Shown here: positions 33,692-44,544 of the stretch, piece after piece
Layout: each line of letters opens with the position of its first letter
How positions within the stretch are numbered: position 1 is the first letter of the stretch
NCBI GenBank assembly: GCA_003008705.1
Contig: PDUO01000024.1
Location: forward strand, 437,120 to 501,119
Direction: 5' to 3'
DNA from: Pezicula radicicola
Taxonomy: Eukaryota > Ascomycota > Leotiomycetes > Helotiales > Dermateaceae
Length of the DNA: 64,000 bases
Position numbers and translations under genes: made by a program
Notes under the pieces: generated by a model
Told to the model about the DNA's origin: nothing
Databases searched by the model: none
What the model saw: only the letters and a program-made list of their open reading frames with translations

Positions 33692-34632
33692 ATGGGATCT
33701 ACTGAGGTGCAGACTCCCACCCACGAGGAGGAAATTACTGTCTATGTTACGGGATATGGAGTATGTCTTTTGTACCCCTCACCTCACCACATGTCGCATG
33801 ATGCAGTATATTTTATCTGCCGCTTTTGCATGTCAAACAATTAGGCATTTGGCAATAGGCTGACAATATTTATAGCCTTTTAGAGCCCAGTATCCTATCA
33901 ATCCATCATGGGAGATTGCAAACTCCCTTCCTCCATTCCTCCCCACTTTCCCAACCCGACCTTCCTCAACCATATCGGCCATAGCAGACTTACCCCCCGT
34001 GCGAATCTTGGTTTATCCAGAGCCAATACGGGTCTCATATGACGTGGTCAGAAATACTGTTCCAAAATTATGGGAACAGGGAACTGGAGGCAAGAAGATC
34101 GATTATATGATTCATATCGGAATGGCTACGGGAAGGACTTTTTACAGCGTTGAGAGGCGTGGACATAGAGATGGATACGTTATGCAGGATGTGGATGGGA
34201 AACTTCTGAAGGATGAAGACAGGAGAAAGGTAGAAGGGGACGATTGGATCTGGGCTGGCATGCCCAAGGAGATTTTAACAGATGTCAATATCGACGATGT
34301 ATGGAGAAGGTGGAGGACTTTGTTACCAGTGAGTTTTGTTTTTCATTCTCTCCCAATTTAACCAGGCATTCATGGTGTCAGGCTTAATAATTCTAACTAC
34401 TCCATAGGACCTAGACGTGAGACCGTCTGAGGATGCGGGCCGTTACCTCTGCGATTTTATTTACTACTCAAGTCTGGCATACCTTCATAAGCATGACGAA
34501 GAAAAGCGAGTAGTCTTCTTGCATGTTCCAGTGAAATCTGATGAAGCTTCAATCGAGACTGGCGTTGAAGTTGTGATCGAGTTGATCAGGGCAATAGTTC
34601 AGAGCGGGAGAATGAAGAAGATAGTCGGCTAA
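33692..34632 (+). CDS. Pyroglutamyl-peptidase I-like cysteine peptidase (family C15)
   Basis: Exons 33692-33760, 33876-34328 and 34408-34632 with introns of 115 and 79 bp; 248 residues, close to the fungal family length. The N-terminal strand YVTGYGPFRAQYPINPSWEI matches the substrate-loop start (G-F/Y-x-P-F). The catalytic Cys189 lies in DAGRYLCDFIYYSSL and His213 in VVFLHVPV, in the correct order and spacing. The enzyme removes N-terminal pyroglutamate from peptides in the cytosol. All three exons are in phase 0 and the joins rebuild known motifs. It lies 350 bp upstream of the isochorismatase gene in the same orientation; no functional link is evident. Confidence 0.88.
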
Positions 34633-34983
34633 GTACTGTACATAGAGCCGATTAGTGTCGGTGTATACGTTGGGGGCGGAAGGGAATAGCATACATCAAT
34701 TATGGAGTTTCACTGCCAGTCTGCTCCATTGCTTGCCCTTCCCTCGTCCATCTCTATTTGTACAACATTACAACCAACACCCCACCTGCAGCACGAGGGG
34801 CAGCTTCCTTATCAGCCGGTCTTGCGCCACGGCGACAGAGATCCGGCAGGCAAAACATGCCACTTCGGAACCCCACCCAATATCCAAATATTTCGACAAC
34901 CTTTGCAAGAACAACCTCACACGGCCAGTATACCCAAAAAGCACACCTCTTTTTACATACCACGTGATATATTCAATTTCAAA

Positions 34984-35711
34984 ATGGCAGCATCGCTCTC
35001 ATCTCATCCATCAGCATCAAACTATGTTGGCTCGGGTTTTAACAATCCCATGGGTTGGGGTTCTCGCCCAGCACTGTGCATAGTCGATGTCTGCACAGCT
35101 TACTGGACCCCAGGCTCTCCCCTCGACATCTCCTCAAATCCTGCTGGTGCAGCCTCCCCAGACAGCATGCGTCGCCTCCTCGCCGCTGCCCGATCGTCGG
35201 GCGTCCCAATCATTTGGACACAAGTCAAATATACGTCTCCTGATATGGCTGACGCAGGTCTTTTCTACAATAAATCAAAGTCATTGACAGTGTGGCAGGA
35301 GGGTGACACAAGGGGTCTTGATGCTTGTATGCCGGGCTTGGAACCAGCAGAGGGGGAAACTATTGTCGTGAAGAAGTATGCGAGCGCTTTCTTTGGAACG
35401 GATTTAGCGACCCGCTTGCAGATTTTAGGCGTTGATACTTTGGTGCTTTGTGGAGTTTCTACAAGTGGATGTGTCAGGGCTACGACTTTGGATGCAATGC
35501 AGAGTGGATTTAGACCTATGGTAAGTTCGCTATGTTTTATTTTGGCGAGGTGTCGATGTAAACATTAACACTATATCAGGTCGTTGGCGAGGCTTGTGGT
35601 GATCGTACCGACGAGGTGCAGAGGAGTAACTTGTTTGACTTGAATGCTAAGTATGCAGATGTGGTTACTGAGGCTGTGGCTGTAGAAAAGCTCAAGGCTG
35701 GGTGGAAATAA
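34984..35711 (+). CDS. Isochorismatase-family cysteine hydrolase
   Basis: Exon 1 is 34984-35520 and exon 2 is 35580-35711, with a 59-bp intron; 222 residues. The catalytic triad is visible: Asp35 in CIVDVCTAYW, Lys130/131 in VVKKYASAFFGT and Cys163 in CGVSTSGCVRAT with the preceding cis-peptide-type VST. N-carbamoylsarcosine-amidase-like members hydrolyse C-N bonds of small amides; substrate unknown. I chose ATG 34984 because the fold begins soon after. The same frame stays open to an ATG at 34702, which would add 94 residues without known features. The second exon starts VVGEACGDR, the conserved strand after the nucleophile. Confidence 0.88.
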
Positions 35712-36385
35712 TCTCTATGGACATAGGTCTAAATCTAGTAGACTATCAGAATCCCGCACCAATTCTGCTCAAACCTCCATTTGTTACCGTCGAGTGTTTG
35801 CTTCGCAAGAGAGGGATGAACAATTTTCACGTGAACTTCAAAGGTCGAGGTAGAAGCGCAGTTTAACGCTGTGATCTTTGTTCCAGAAAGCAACAGAAAA
35901 CACAAATATCTGGTGCTGTGCGCATGACTAGGCCGTACCGCTTATTCTTATAAGAGAGTCCTCTGCTCGCTTATAAACTGCCCTGCATTCAGCACTTATT
36001 TCTTTGATATATCATATATCAATACACAATGAGACACAGATATGGCGCAATCAAAACATTAAAAGACGTTTTGCAACTCCTTTATGCAGATATGGGTTAG
36101 AAGTAAGTAACACAAGTAACACAAACGACTCCCTACATTCCCTGTACGCGACACATCCAATCAAGATTTTTTATAAGAAGCAAGAATGTATTTTGCAAGG
36201 TAAGGAACTTTTCAATAACGAAACATTGAAACCGGCCTGCTCACTCCTTAAATATAGAAAGACAACTTGATAAATTCTATAAGCATTTCCTCGAATTTTT
36301 CGGACTCAATTCTTTACAGACAGATCTTGTCACTCGTACTAATTCAGATACTACCCTTTCTCTTGTCTCACAATTCCCAATCAAC
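35712..36385. other. Intergenic region
   Basis: 5' flank of the sulfotransferase-like gene. TATAAA-type sequences occur near 35970 but far from the start codon. No gene is recognised. Confidence 0.35.
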
Positions 36386-37643
36386 ATGGCTCAAACTTCC
36401 TCTGAGAAACCCGCTCCTGAAGAACAAAAATCAACATCCCGTTTGCGTATGCGCTTCAGACCAAAACCCATAACCGACATCTTCACAAATGATACAAGTA
36501 TCAACCGACGAGATTGTAAACGTGTAGTACCTATGAAAGTCTTAGTTTTAGGATTAGGTAGAACGGGTACAACATGTAAGTTTCAACCTTACCCTATTCC
36601 CCCTTCCCCTCCCCTTTCTACCCACCACCAAATCCCGCAATCTAAGTTTTAATAACTAATTTCTTTTGGCCCTAAAGCGATACGAGCAGCTTTGAAAAGA
36701 TTAGGATATTTAGATACTTATCATATGATGTCAGCAAGTGTTGAAAATCCTCTTGATTGTTTGATGTGGATTGAGGCTTTTGAGGATAAGTATTATGGAA
36801 ACGGGAGGTTTGGGAGGGAGGAATGGGATTGTTTGTTGGGTCATTGTCAGGTTTGTTTCTTCTTCTATTTCCCCTTCTCCTTACTCCCACCCCTCCTCCT
36901 TTTCCTTCTTCTCTCTTTTTCGGTTTTTGCAAAGGTTTTCTAAAGTGCGGAAGAGAAGAGAAAGGCGATGAAGGTTCTGATTGAAGGTTGGGGCTGATTT
37001 TGAAGAGATAGGCTGTTTGTGATTGGCCGGCTTGTTGTTTTGGTCCTGAGTTGATTAGGACGTATCCTAATGCTAAGGTTATACTTTTGGGGAGAGATGT
37101 TGAGAATTGGTATAAGTATGTTTTTTTTTTCTTTCTACATCTTTTTTCTATATTTTGGAAACATTCATACTAATAATCCTCACAAAAAACAGCTCAGCAC
37201 TAAAAACCCTCTACTGGCGCGCGACAGAACCCCAACTCCGACTCCTCTCCCACTTCGACTGGGCATCCTCCTACTACCATTCCATGCTTCAAATCTTCTT
37301 CAAAACCTTCTGGGAAGATGATTTCCCTACTAACGCAAAACGAATCTTCAACAATTACTATCCTGAAATCCGATCGATTATTCCCCAAGATAAGTTGCTA
37401 GAATATAGGATCAATGAGGGCTGGGAACCGCTTTGTAGGTTTTTGGATGTGGAGGTTCCTGTTGGGGAGGAATTTCCGAATTGTAATGATACGGAGAGTT
37501 TTGTTAGGAGGTGTAGGGGGAGGATGAGAATGCAGTGGGGGAATGTTTTGTGTAGGTGGTTCGTCGTTGGTTGGGAGGTTTGGTTGCTGTGTGTCGTTTT
37601 TTATGCTTTTTTGGTGGTTTTGAGTGGGGGGAGTCTTTGGTAG
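36386..37643 (+). CDS. Sulfotransferase-like P-loop protein with C-terminal membrane anchor
   Basis: Four exons (36386-36575, 36678-36850, 37012-37115, 37193-37643) with introns of 102, 161 and 77 bp; 305 residues. The 5'-phosphosulfate-type loop GLGRTGTTSIRAALKRLGY begins at 56. DWPACCFGPELI follows, and VILLGRDVENWYNS matches the 3'-phosphate loop of fungal sulfotransferase-like proteins (Sulfotransfer_4 group). A conserved middle region has FWEDDFPTNAK and NEGWEPLCRFLDVEVP. The last ~25 residues form a hydrophobic helix (VGWEVWLLCVVFYAFLVVL), so the protein is probably tail-anchored with its catalytic part in the cytosol. PAPS-dependent activity has not been shown for most fungal members, so function is uncertain. 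Each splice junction restores a family motif. Confidence 0.82.
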
Positions 37644-37736
37644 AGGTTAGTGCTTGGGGTTGAGGGATTGGAATTGATGTTTGAGATAGACTGAGGAACT
37701 GATGAGGCAGGTAATTTTTTGAAATGATTCCCAAAT

Positions 37737-37860
37737 TCTTGAAGCTACTTACATGACTTTGAATTGCTCATTTTTTGGTTAACTTGCTTGTTATGCGTAA
37801 CTACTCTTTGGGAAATTCTCTTAGTTCGAGTAATTCAGCGAGGTTCAGCAAGGATTTCAT
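37737..37860 (+). repeat. Degenerate ~20-bp repeat cluster, copy e
   Basis: Units GAATTGCTCATTTTTTGG, TTAACTTGCTTGTTATGC, GTAACTACTCTTTGGGAA and GAGTAATTCAGCGAGG belong to the GAGTAACTNACTTG family and lie about 100 bp beyond the sulfotransferase-like gene. Confidence 0.5.
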
Positions 37861-38268
37861 AATATTAAGTTAATCCTATTCTGAAGTATCACTATCAGCT
37901 TCTCCATTACTAGTCTGGTACTTGTCCCTCGACCTCTTAATAGCAAAAATATCCAAAGTGATAAACTGGACACCGACAAAACTTCTCCTCATTTAATTTC
38001 TAATCTCCAAGGTTACGAGAGAATATATACTAACAGACTCTAGAGATCGACTTGTGGCAAACTCCTGAGCATCTTCATAAGAATATCGTTAAGTGCAAAT
38101 GCCAACATTCGCAAAGTAGTGATCTACTCATTAGGAGATAGTGAGTTTTCAAAACGAAAAAAACACCTGTAGTCCTACTCAGATTGTAATACTGCAACTT
38201 CACTCTAAGCAAGGATTCACAATTTAGTCGATTTCAGTGTCTATAGAAACCTATAGTAATTGAAAGAT

Positions 38269-39026
38269 CTATAACTCTCTTGTGTGAGTATGGGCCTCTG
38301 CATCACCCTTGATATCAATGCTCTCAGTCTTGACATCCTCAGTTCCCTGGGGAGGTAATCCCGAGAGGCCATAAAGTTCAATCTCTGGGTGTCTATTTGA
38401 CGTTGTATAAAGTCAGGAAGAATCTTCATAGTGATCAACAGGTAAGTACTTACTCTTTTACCCAAAAATACATAGACAAAATGGACAGAATGCCGCCAAC
38501 AGCAAAAGCCGTAGCCAATGGGAAACCAATAGGGTATCTTGGGCTATCCGCGACTCTCCAAGCACGGAGAGGTATGGTTGCATGACCCACATCTACATGA
38601 AGAAAAATGATGTTAGGGAATATTATCCTGTTTCATTGAAATGATAATGAACGGCCAACTTACAAACAAGTGTTACAGCTACAGCAACAAGAATTCCTCG
38701 TCCTTCGGGTTCTTTCCGCAGAATCTCAGCCAGCCAAGCAATCAGAGCATATCTGGAAGAACTTTAGCATTAGATAATTAAGTCAAAAGCTAAGAAAGGA
38801 GTATTGACTTACCCCCAAGCTGCTGTCGAAAATGTCAAGAAGTAGAATGTCATGAGAACAGCTCGCGAATTAGGCCATGCGGATAAAGTGGCACAGCAAA
38901 TGACCTGGATAGTAGCAGCAAAGATGGAGACTTGCCATCTCCATTTCTTGGCATCTGTAGTTCACCTACACTTAATTAAGCGAGCATACTCAACCAGAGT
39001 TCTTCCACCTTAGTGCCGTACGATCC
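38269..39026 (-). pseudogene. C-terminal remnant of an MFS transporter (allantoate/anion:cation symporter type)
   Basis: Five exon-like pieces join cleanly: 39026-38995, 38954-38813, 38752-38664, 38592-38454 and 38392-38269, with introns of 40, 60, 71 and 61 bp. They encode roughly 175 residues: NSDAKKWRWQ, then helices equivalent to the last third to half of a transporter (VSIFAATIQVICC, AVLMTFYFLTFSTAAWGYAL, LAEILRKEPEGRG, ILVAVAVTLVYVGHA, FPLATAFAVGGILSILSMYFW) and a polar tail ending in TREL. No N-terminal half could be found in the 460 bp upstream. The splice signals are intact, so truncation may be recent. A missed diverged 5' part is the alternative. Confidence 0.55.
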
Positions 39027-39484
39027 TGAGGGAAGGCAATACAGAAATCAAAATAGAATACCTTTTTAGAATATACAGACTAAGGGTTTTCTACATGATC
39101 TCCACTTTACGTATTGTTACAGAAAAGTGGGCCTCCCTAGGCCAATACATAGCCTTAAATCTGGTATCTTCCTCTCTCTCTAATCCTTCGAATATTAGTC
39201 TTTTTGACCACCATTTTGACCTCTGAAATGCAGCTTTCGGAGCTCTCTCGAAGCTTGATTTCATCCATGACACGTATACAAAGAAAATATATTCAAACCC
39301 TTGTAGCTATATCTATAACTAGATGAATTGATCAATTAACCAACCAACTATAACCCTATTCTATTCTTTTCCATACTCTATTTCAATTCACTCTCTCCTG
39401 TATATATATCCATACTCTAACTAAATCTTCTAGTTTAAAAAGCAAACATGCGTTCTAAAACCCACAGCACACAAAAACACAAGT
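39027..39484. other. Junction between MFS remnant and intact MFS gene
   Basis: A 60-codon minus-strand frame (39091-39273; SKWWSKRLIFEGLEREEDTR) does not look like a transporter. No other feature. Confidence 0.3.
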
Positions 39485-41336
39485 TTACATAGGAGGACTA
39501 TATCTAGACAACTTCCGGATCCGCGAGCCATATATAAAAAATAATATCGGTATAGGAAACATAGCGACAGCCAGGAATGCAAGGAGGGAAGTAGCCCAAT
39601 CAACACCAAGATTATGATACATGGCTACAGCGAAGAGCGGGAATCCAGCACCAGCAAGGGCACGCAAGAAACTATTGGCAGCGATGGCGGAGTTAGAATT
39701 GAAGACATAAACATCAACAATATAGTTCAAACCCCTATAACATAATTGAATTAGCATGATTTGGTTTTTGCATAACCTCTCTAGAATCGAGAGAATAGAA
39801 GGAATTTTGAGGAAATTCGTAGTGTCAACTTACTGCAAAAAGATCATCATAATGCCCATCCCAATCGGAATACCAGACACAACCTGCGGTTTCCAAGAAA
39901 TATGGGGATTACTCGTCCAAGCGAACCAGAATAAACCAGCCGGAAAGAGCGCGGCTCCGACTATCATCATAGGCAGACGCTCCTCAAGAACGACTTTGCC
40001 GCCGTTCTCTCGCATCTTGCGTGCGAATCGGGTCTTGCTATTGATAGCAACAGCGATGACTCCTAGCAAGACCCCAACGAATACAGCGAGGAAGGGGAGG
40101 GCACCAACGCCGGCCTTCCATTTACGTTCCTCTTGGAAAGAAACTGGGTATACTTCAAAGAAGAGGTATAGGATTCCGTAGATTAGTGCCATGTAAACTG
40201 TCATCAAGTCGAGGATTGGTTCGCGTGCAGCCATAACTGAGAATTATGGGATCAGCCTGGTCGTGCATGATATAGGAAGTTGTGATGTGTGGTGACTTAC
40301 TGAAAGGACGTAGTAAGTAAATGCGGACAATATAACCGAGATTGATAGATTTCCTCTCGTTGAGAACATGAATCGCTGGGTTATTCTTTTCGATACGAAG
40401 TCTTGCTGCGCGACGCTGCAACAGAATAGGTGCGTACGTCTCAGGGATTATAAAGATAGCAATAAGCCAACTTGCGCCTGACCCGATGGCAACAATCCAT
40501 GCCGTCCATCGCCAACCAAGATAGCTCGCGGTAAGAAATTGGCCGACGACAGGTGCAACTTGTATACTTGTTACTATTCGTCAACATTGACGAATATAAA
40601 ATAACTTACGGATAGGACCGATGAATGTGCTTGCTGCAAAGACACACATAGCAACACTTCTGGCTACCGGCTCCCACAGATCACTCAAGGCACCTCCAAC
40701 AATGGCAAGGGGTGCAGAGCCAAACACACCCCCAAAGAACCGACAAATCATAATAGTCTGCAAGTTCTGCGCAACACCAACGGGAATCTGAAAGATAGCA
40801 AAGATAAAAATGCCCGTAAATAAGGGAATTTTCCGCCCATAGAGTTCAGAAGCCGGTCCCCAGATGAGCGGACCAAAAGCAAAGCCCTGAGTAGGTAAAA
40901 TAGTGAGATTAGCGAGTGCCTCTCTTCAAACTCTTCAACGATGATCAGCGGTGTTGCCCACTATCACTACATCCATCCCGTCCACGTACAGTACAGAGAT
41001 ACATACCAATACAAAGAGAGATGTACCCAGAGTTGCAACAACTGATGACACGTGATACTTGTCCGCAACATCTTTTGTGGCAGCACTGAAGATACTACTT
41101 GCGAAAGTGATGAAAAAAGTCATGATGCCCATGGTAATGGTAATCAGCCATTTCCGGGAAACCGGCCAGTTCATAGGATATGCAGGGTCACCTTCACCGT
41201 CCCAATCGATGATGGTTTCTTTGTCCTCCTGTGCTGATTCCTGGTCTAGGTCCTGGTCCTGCATCTCCAGTCTACTTGAACTTCTCTCGTTGGACGATCG
41301 ACTCGATTCTCGCTCCAAGGTTTCCAAAAACGGCAT
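39485..41336 (-). CDS. MFS drug:H+ antiporter-type transporter (DHA1)
   Basis: Five exons (41336-41007, 40886-40610, 40558-40301, 40236-39834, 39734-39485) with introns of 120, 51, 64 and 99 bp; 505 residues and 12 predicted helices. The acidic N-terminus leads to NWPVSRKW, the typical entry of the DHA1 family. GFAFGPLIWGPASELYGRK contains the loop 2-3 signature, and RFFGGVFGSAPLAIVGGALSDLW plus STFIGPI/LAPVVGQFL (motif C region) and SYLGWRWTAWI follow. The central loop (ILLQRRAARLR) and FEVYPVSFQEER are also family-typical. It is a plasma-membrane exporter of toxic compounds or metabolites; its substrate is unknown. All junctions preserve frame. Confidence 0.88.
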
Positions 41337-42027
41337 CTTCCCGCTAACAAGAATCTAGGTCTGTGAGCCTTCTAAGAAATAATATTTCGAGTGATAGTGT
41401 GTACAGGTACATAGGTCAGTCTTTAATATGTAGTTTTCTGTATCAATAATCAGGCCATCTCCCGGAAAGTATATCCGTCGTGGGGCAAGTAGTTACGCGG
41501 CATCGGGACACGATTACAGTAAAACTGATCTGTCGACAACTTCTTAAGCATAACTAATACCTATCTAGTACTGCATCTGAATAACCAACCTGTCTCGAAC
41601 TGCATATGGTGTGTTGTCGGCGTCGGGCTACACAAATCGTGCTTCTGAAGTAGAGACGCACTATCGTGAGATATGCTATCTGATGTCCCGATTAACGGAC
41701 ACTCTAATAGACCCACTTTTCTATGAACCATGATAGCACTTTCTAAAGAAACTAGATATGTTATGGACAGCTTCTACAATTTGTTAGATATTGTAATTGC
41801 ATATAATACTCCTTGACTTTCGACCCAAAGCTACTTACAACTGTATTAGAGTAGTTGTACTGTACATTGCATACAATAACAGCTCTACCTCTTTAACCCT
41901 TGACACCTAAAATTATTCTAGGTCCTGAATGTTATTTACGAGTATTTTACATTCTAAGCAAAGACTAAACAGTTTCTAAACCCAAAGTTGAATTATTAGA
42001 GGTTCATCGAGTCCCCTTCGCTAAGTT
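41337..42027. other. Intergenic region
   Basis: 5' flank of the MFS gene. AT-rich sequence without a gene. Confidence 0.35.
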
Positions 42028-42105
42028 CAACTCCCTTATTTAACTTTAGTAACTCGCCAGATGTTTAAGTCACTCGCTTAACTCTTTGTTTAACCTATGC
42101 AGTAC
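42028..42105 (+). repeat. Degenerate ~20-bp repeat cluster, copy f
   Basis: Units AACTCCCTTATTTAACTTT, AGTAACTCGCCAGATGTTTA and AGTCACTCGCTTAACTC are diverged members of the same intergenic repeat family. Confidence 0.45.
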
Positions 42106-42596
42106 CTCAGTTCTACAAACACAACACAAAATAAAACAAGTATATTCTATAAGGTGTTACTAAAACGAAATTATTTCTTTGATAGCACCTTCTGCTTCAA
42201 ATTCTGACCCTGTGACAATCTAAATGAATAGATCATCGAAGTTGAAACATCACTCCTAGCTTCAAGTCAAGCCTTTGAAAATAAGCGCGAATAAAGAATT
42301 GAGACCCGAGTTTTAAGTTTCACTATTACAGACAATGAAGTGTTTGTCACAGAACGAAAAGGATACGAGTCTCAGATTCTGATCAGGAAATTCTTTAGAG
42401 TCCAAGTTTCAGCATCTTTAGATCTTGTAAATGATAGCCTGATCAAAGTATTCAATCAAGACTTGTTTTCAGAACTGACTTGCAGAGAAAAATAAGACTA
42501 GACATTAGACTCCTGGCAAGAAATTTCTTTGAAAAACCAGGTTTCAGAGAAGTTTAGAAGAATGAGGGAGGAATAGATCGAATTGTTTATGTTGGG
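42106..42596. other. AT-rich intergenic DNA
   Basis: No gene. Recurrent imperfect words (TTTCAGAGAAG, TTTCAGAACTG, AAGTTTCAGCATC) suggest old degenerate repetition. Confidence 0.3.
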
Positions 42597-42604
42597 TATA
42601 TATA
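42597..42604 (+). promoter_or_regulatory. TATA-like box of the 163-aa gene
   Basis: TATATATA 228 bp upstream of the start at 42832, which leaves a leader of normal length that contains a CA microsatellite. Confidence 0.35.
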
Positions 42605-42749
42605 CAAATTATACTTACCCTCCTAGAACAGACAGAAAATTCCAACAAGCACAACCATCTTCTCTTCCATACTTTCTCAAACAAAAATCTCTCTTAACTG
42701 CAGGCAGTTTCCATTCTTCAATTTCAACCCTTATTTCAAAATCCTCTCC

Positions 42750-42773
42750 ACACACACATACACACACACACAC
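42750..42773 (+). repeat. CA dinucleotide microsatellite in the leader
   Basis: CACACACATACACACACAC-type run followed by a poly-A-rich stretch directly before the start codon of the next gene. Confidence 0.8.
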
Positions 42774-42831
42774 AAAAAAAAACAAGAAAAAAAGAAAAAG
42801 AAAAGAAAGCACGAATCGATCAAACTTCATC

Positions 42832-43435
42832 ATGCCAGGATACGTCTACAATCGTTCTCTCACCAAACCAGAATTCGAGGTAACACAATGGGAAAACGGA
42901 AGATTCCCTTGGGTATCAACCAGTGCACTCCGAGCGTAAGTCGTCCCCTCTCAATACCCTCTACTCCTCAATAACCCCCCCCCTCTTCCNCNCNCCNCCC
43001 CCAAAAAGAACCCCCCACAAAAAAAAAACTAACAAACAAAAAACCAGCACCGACGCACTAGGCTGCCACTCCCACCAAAGCCACAACACCCACCTAATAA
43101 CATCAGGCCGAATAAACTTCTACACAAGATGCAACACAAGAAATCTAGACTCTCTTCCCGAAACTCCAGATGATTACATAACAGTACACAGTCGAAGAAA
43201 CGGACCACATCGACGATTCGATGTTCCACCCCGATTATGCTATCTGGGCGTCGCAGCTGATTACCGGGATGCTGAGTTTGTGGAGGGTCATGAGGCTTTG
43301 AGTCCAAATACGCGGGATCGTTTTTTGGTTAGGGGTACTATTGTGTGGAGTGAGAGTGGGGATCATGTTGGGCCTGTGAATGAGGAGGTGCGGAGGCAGG
43401 GACGTGTTACTGAGGAGGATGTTAGGGGGAATTAG
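42832..43435 (+). CDS. Protein of unknown function (163 aa)
   Basis: Exon 1 is 42832-42935 and exon 2 is 43048-43435. The 112-bp intron (GTAAGT...AACCAG) contains the ambiguous bases at 42990-42997, so its length is uncertain, but the coding frame is not affected. The sequence opens MPGYVYNRSLTKPEFEVTQW, continues with TDALGCHSHQSHNTHLITSG, a Cys/Arg-rich centre, and a charged end (VRRQGRVTEEDVRGN). No signal peptide, helix or known domain. The intron position and codon use look genuine. I do not recognise the family. Confidence 0.6.
42990..42997. other. Ambiguous bases in a C-run
   Basis: Four N at 42990, 42992, 42994 and 42997 in a poly-C/A stretch inside the intron. Likely a homopolymer sequencing problem. 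Confidence 0.9.
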
Positions 43436-44544
43436 GGTAATTAGAGGCTGGTAGGAATTGGGTGATCGATCAAGGGTTTTTGTAGGGTCTTGGTGTTTGT
43501 ATCAAGAATTTGTGTGGTGTTTTAGAATTTTTGTGAAGTACTAAAGTACTATTGCTTTGTTGCTGTTTATTTGGTGCTTAAAGAGATAAGTGAGTGACTT
43601 GAACCAACAAAGTTCTTGAGTACCTCCGTACGGTCAAGTGAGTTGCTGCACTCCTACGTAAATGTGCCCTCAGACACTCAAATGTAGTTACATAGCAATG
43701 TCAACATTCCACAGAACATATTCTAGATTCAAAGACATCGAAGTGATACTTCTAGCACTTCCCAGAAGAGCATTTTCCTTCTTATTACGCTCACCACAAA
43801 CCCAAGAACGGTCATATCTGAATTTCTATAGAAATGAAGTCATAGATGTCATTTGTATTCACTATGATATCTACCATGATATGCTATGACATGCCATCGC
43901 ATTTCATCTCATCTATATGACGCTTTTCATACGAATCATCCCCCTTGGTACAAAAGAAAGAATAGTATTCTATATCTCCCAAATAAGAGAAGAGAATACT
44001 ATTCATCCAAGACCGTAACATCATTCCTATCCCATTATCCGCCCATACCCTAGATACAAAAGTAGTGTAGAAACGTTTCCGCATATGTACGCCACCGTGT
44101 CATCATGAATATTCGTGAATGCGTTTGTGAGTCCAACCCCTGATCCCGAAAACCCAGAATCATAACCCATTGCATGTCATAAAATCAAATCTAACGTAGT
44201 CATAAAATCCTTCCGTCGTGTGATTAAAGGAGCTGGGACACAGCAGAAGAACAAAGAAAAAAAATGGTATCGCCGCAAGGAAAGAAATAAGTAAAGAAGA
44301 GACGGCTTCCACAACGCGGCCAGAATAAAAAGAACAAAAGGAAAAGTGGATGATGATTCGGCATGTAAAATATCTTTGAAGGCGAATCCTGCAGATAGAC
44401 AACGCCCGCCTAGCCAGGCGAAAAAAGATTCCCACGTCATGGTTCGTAAGTATCGTAAATGCAGGTAAAAAGAGAACGCCAAATATGATCCGGATATTGT
44501 CCCTCGTAGCAATGTTCCAACTCCATGCTCAAATAAAGACTTGT
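43436..44544. other. Intergenic region with repeat copy g (43580-43650)
   Basis: 43580-43650 carries reverse-orientation units (AAGTGAGTGACTTGAACC, GTCAAGTGAGTTGCTGC) of the ~20-bp family. The rest shows only shadow frames. Confidence 0.4.

Noticed and set aside
16350..41336. Possible secondary-metabolite cluster (oxidoreductases, hydrolases, MFS)
   Set aside because: No backbone enzyme such as PKS, NRPS or terpene synthase, and the genes look like unrelated housekeeping or catabolic functions.
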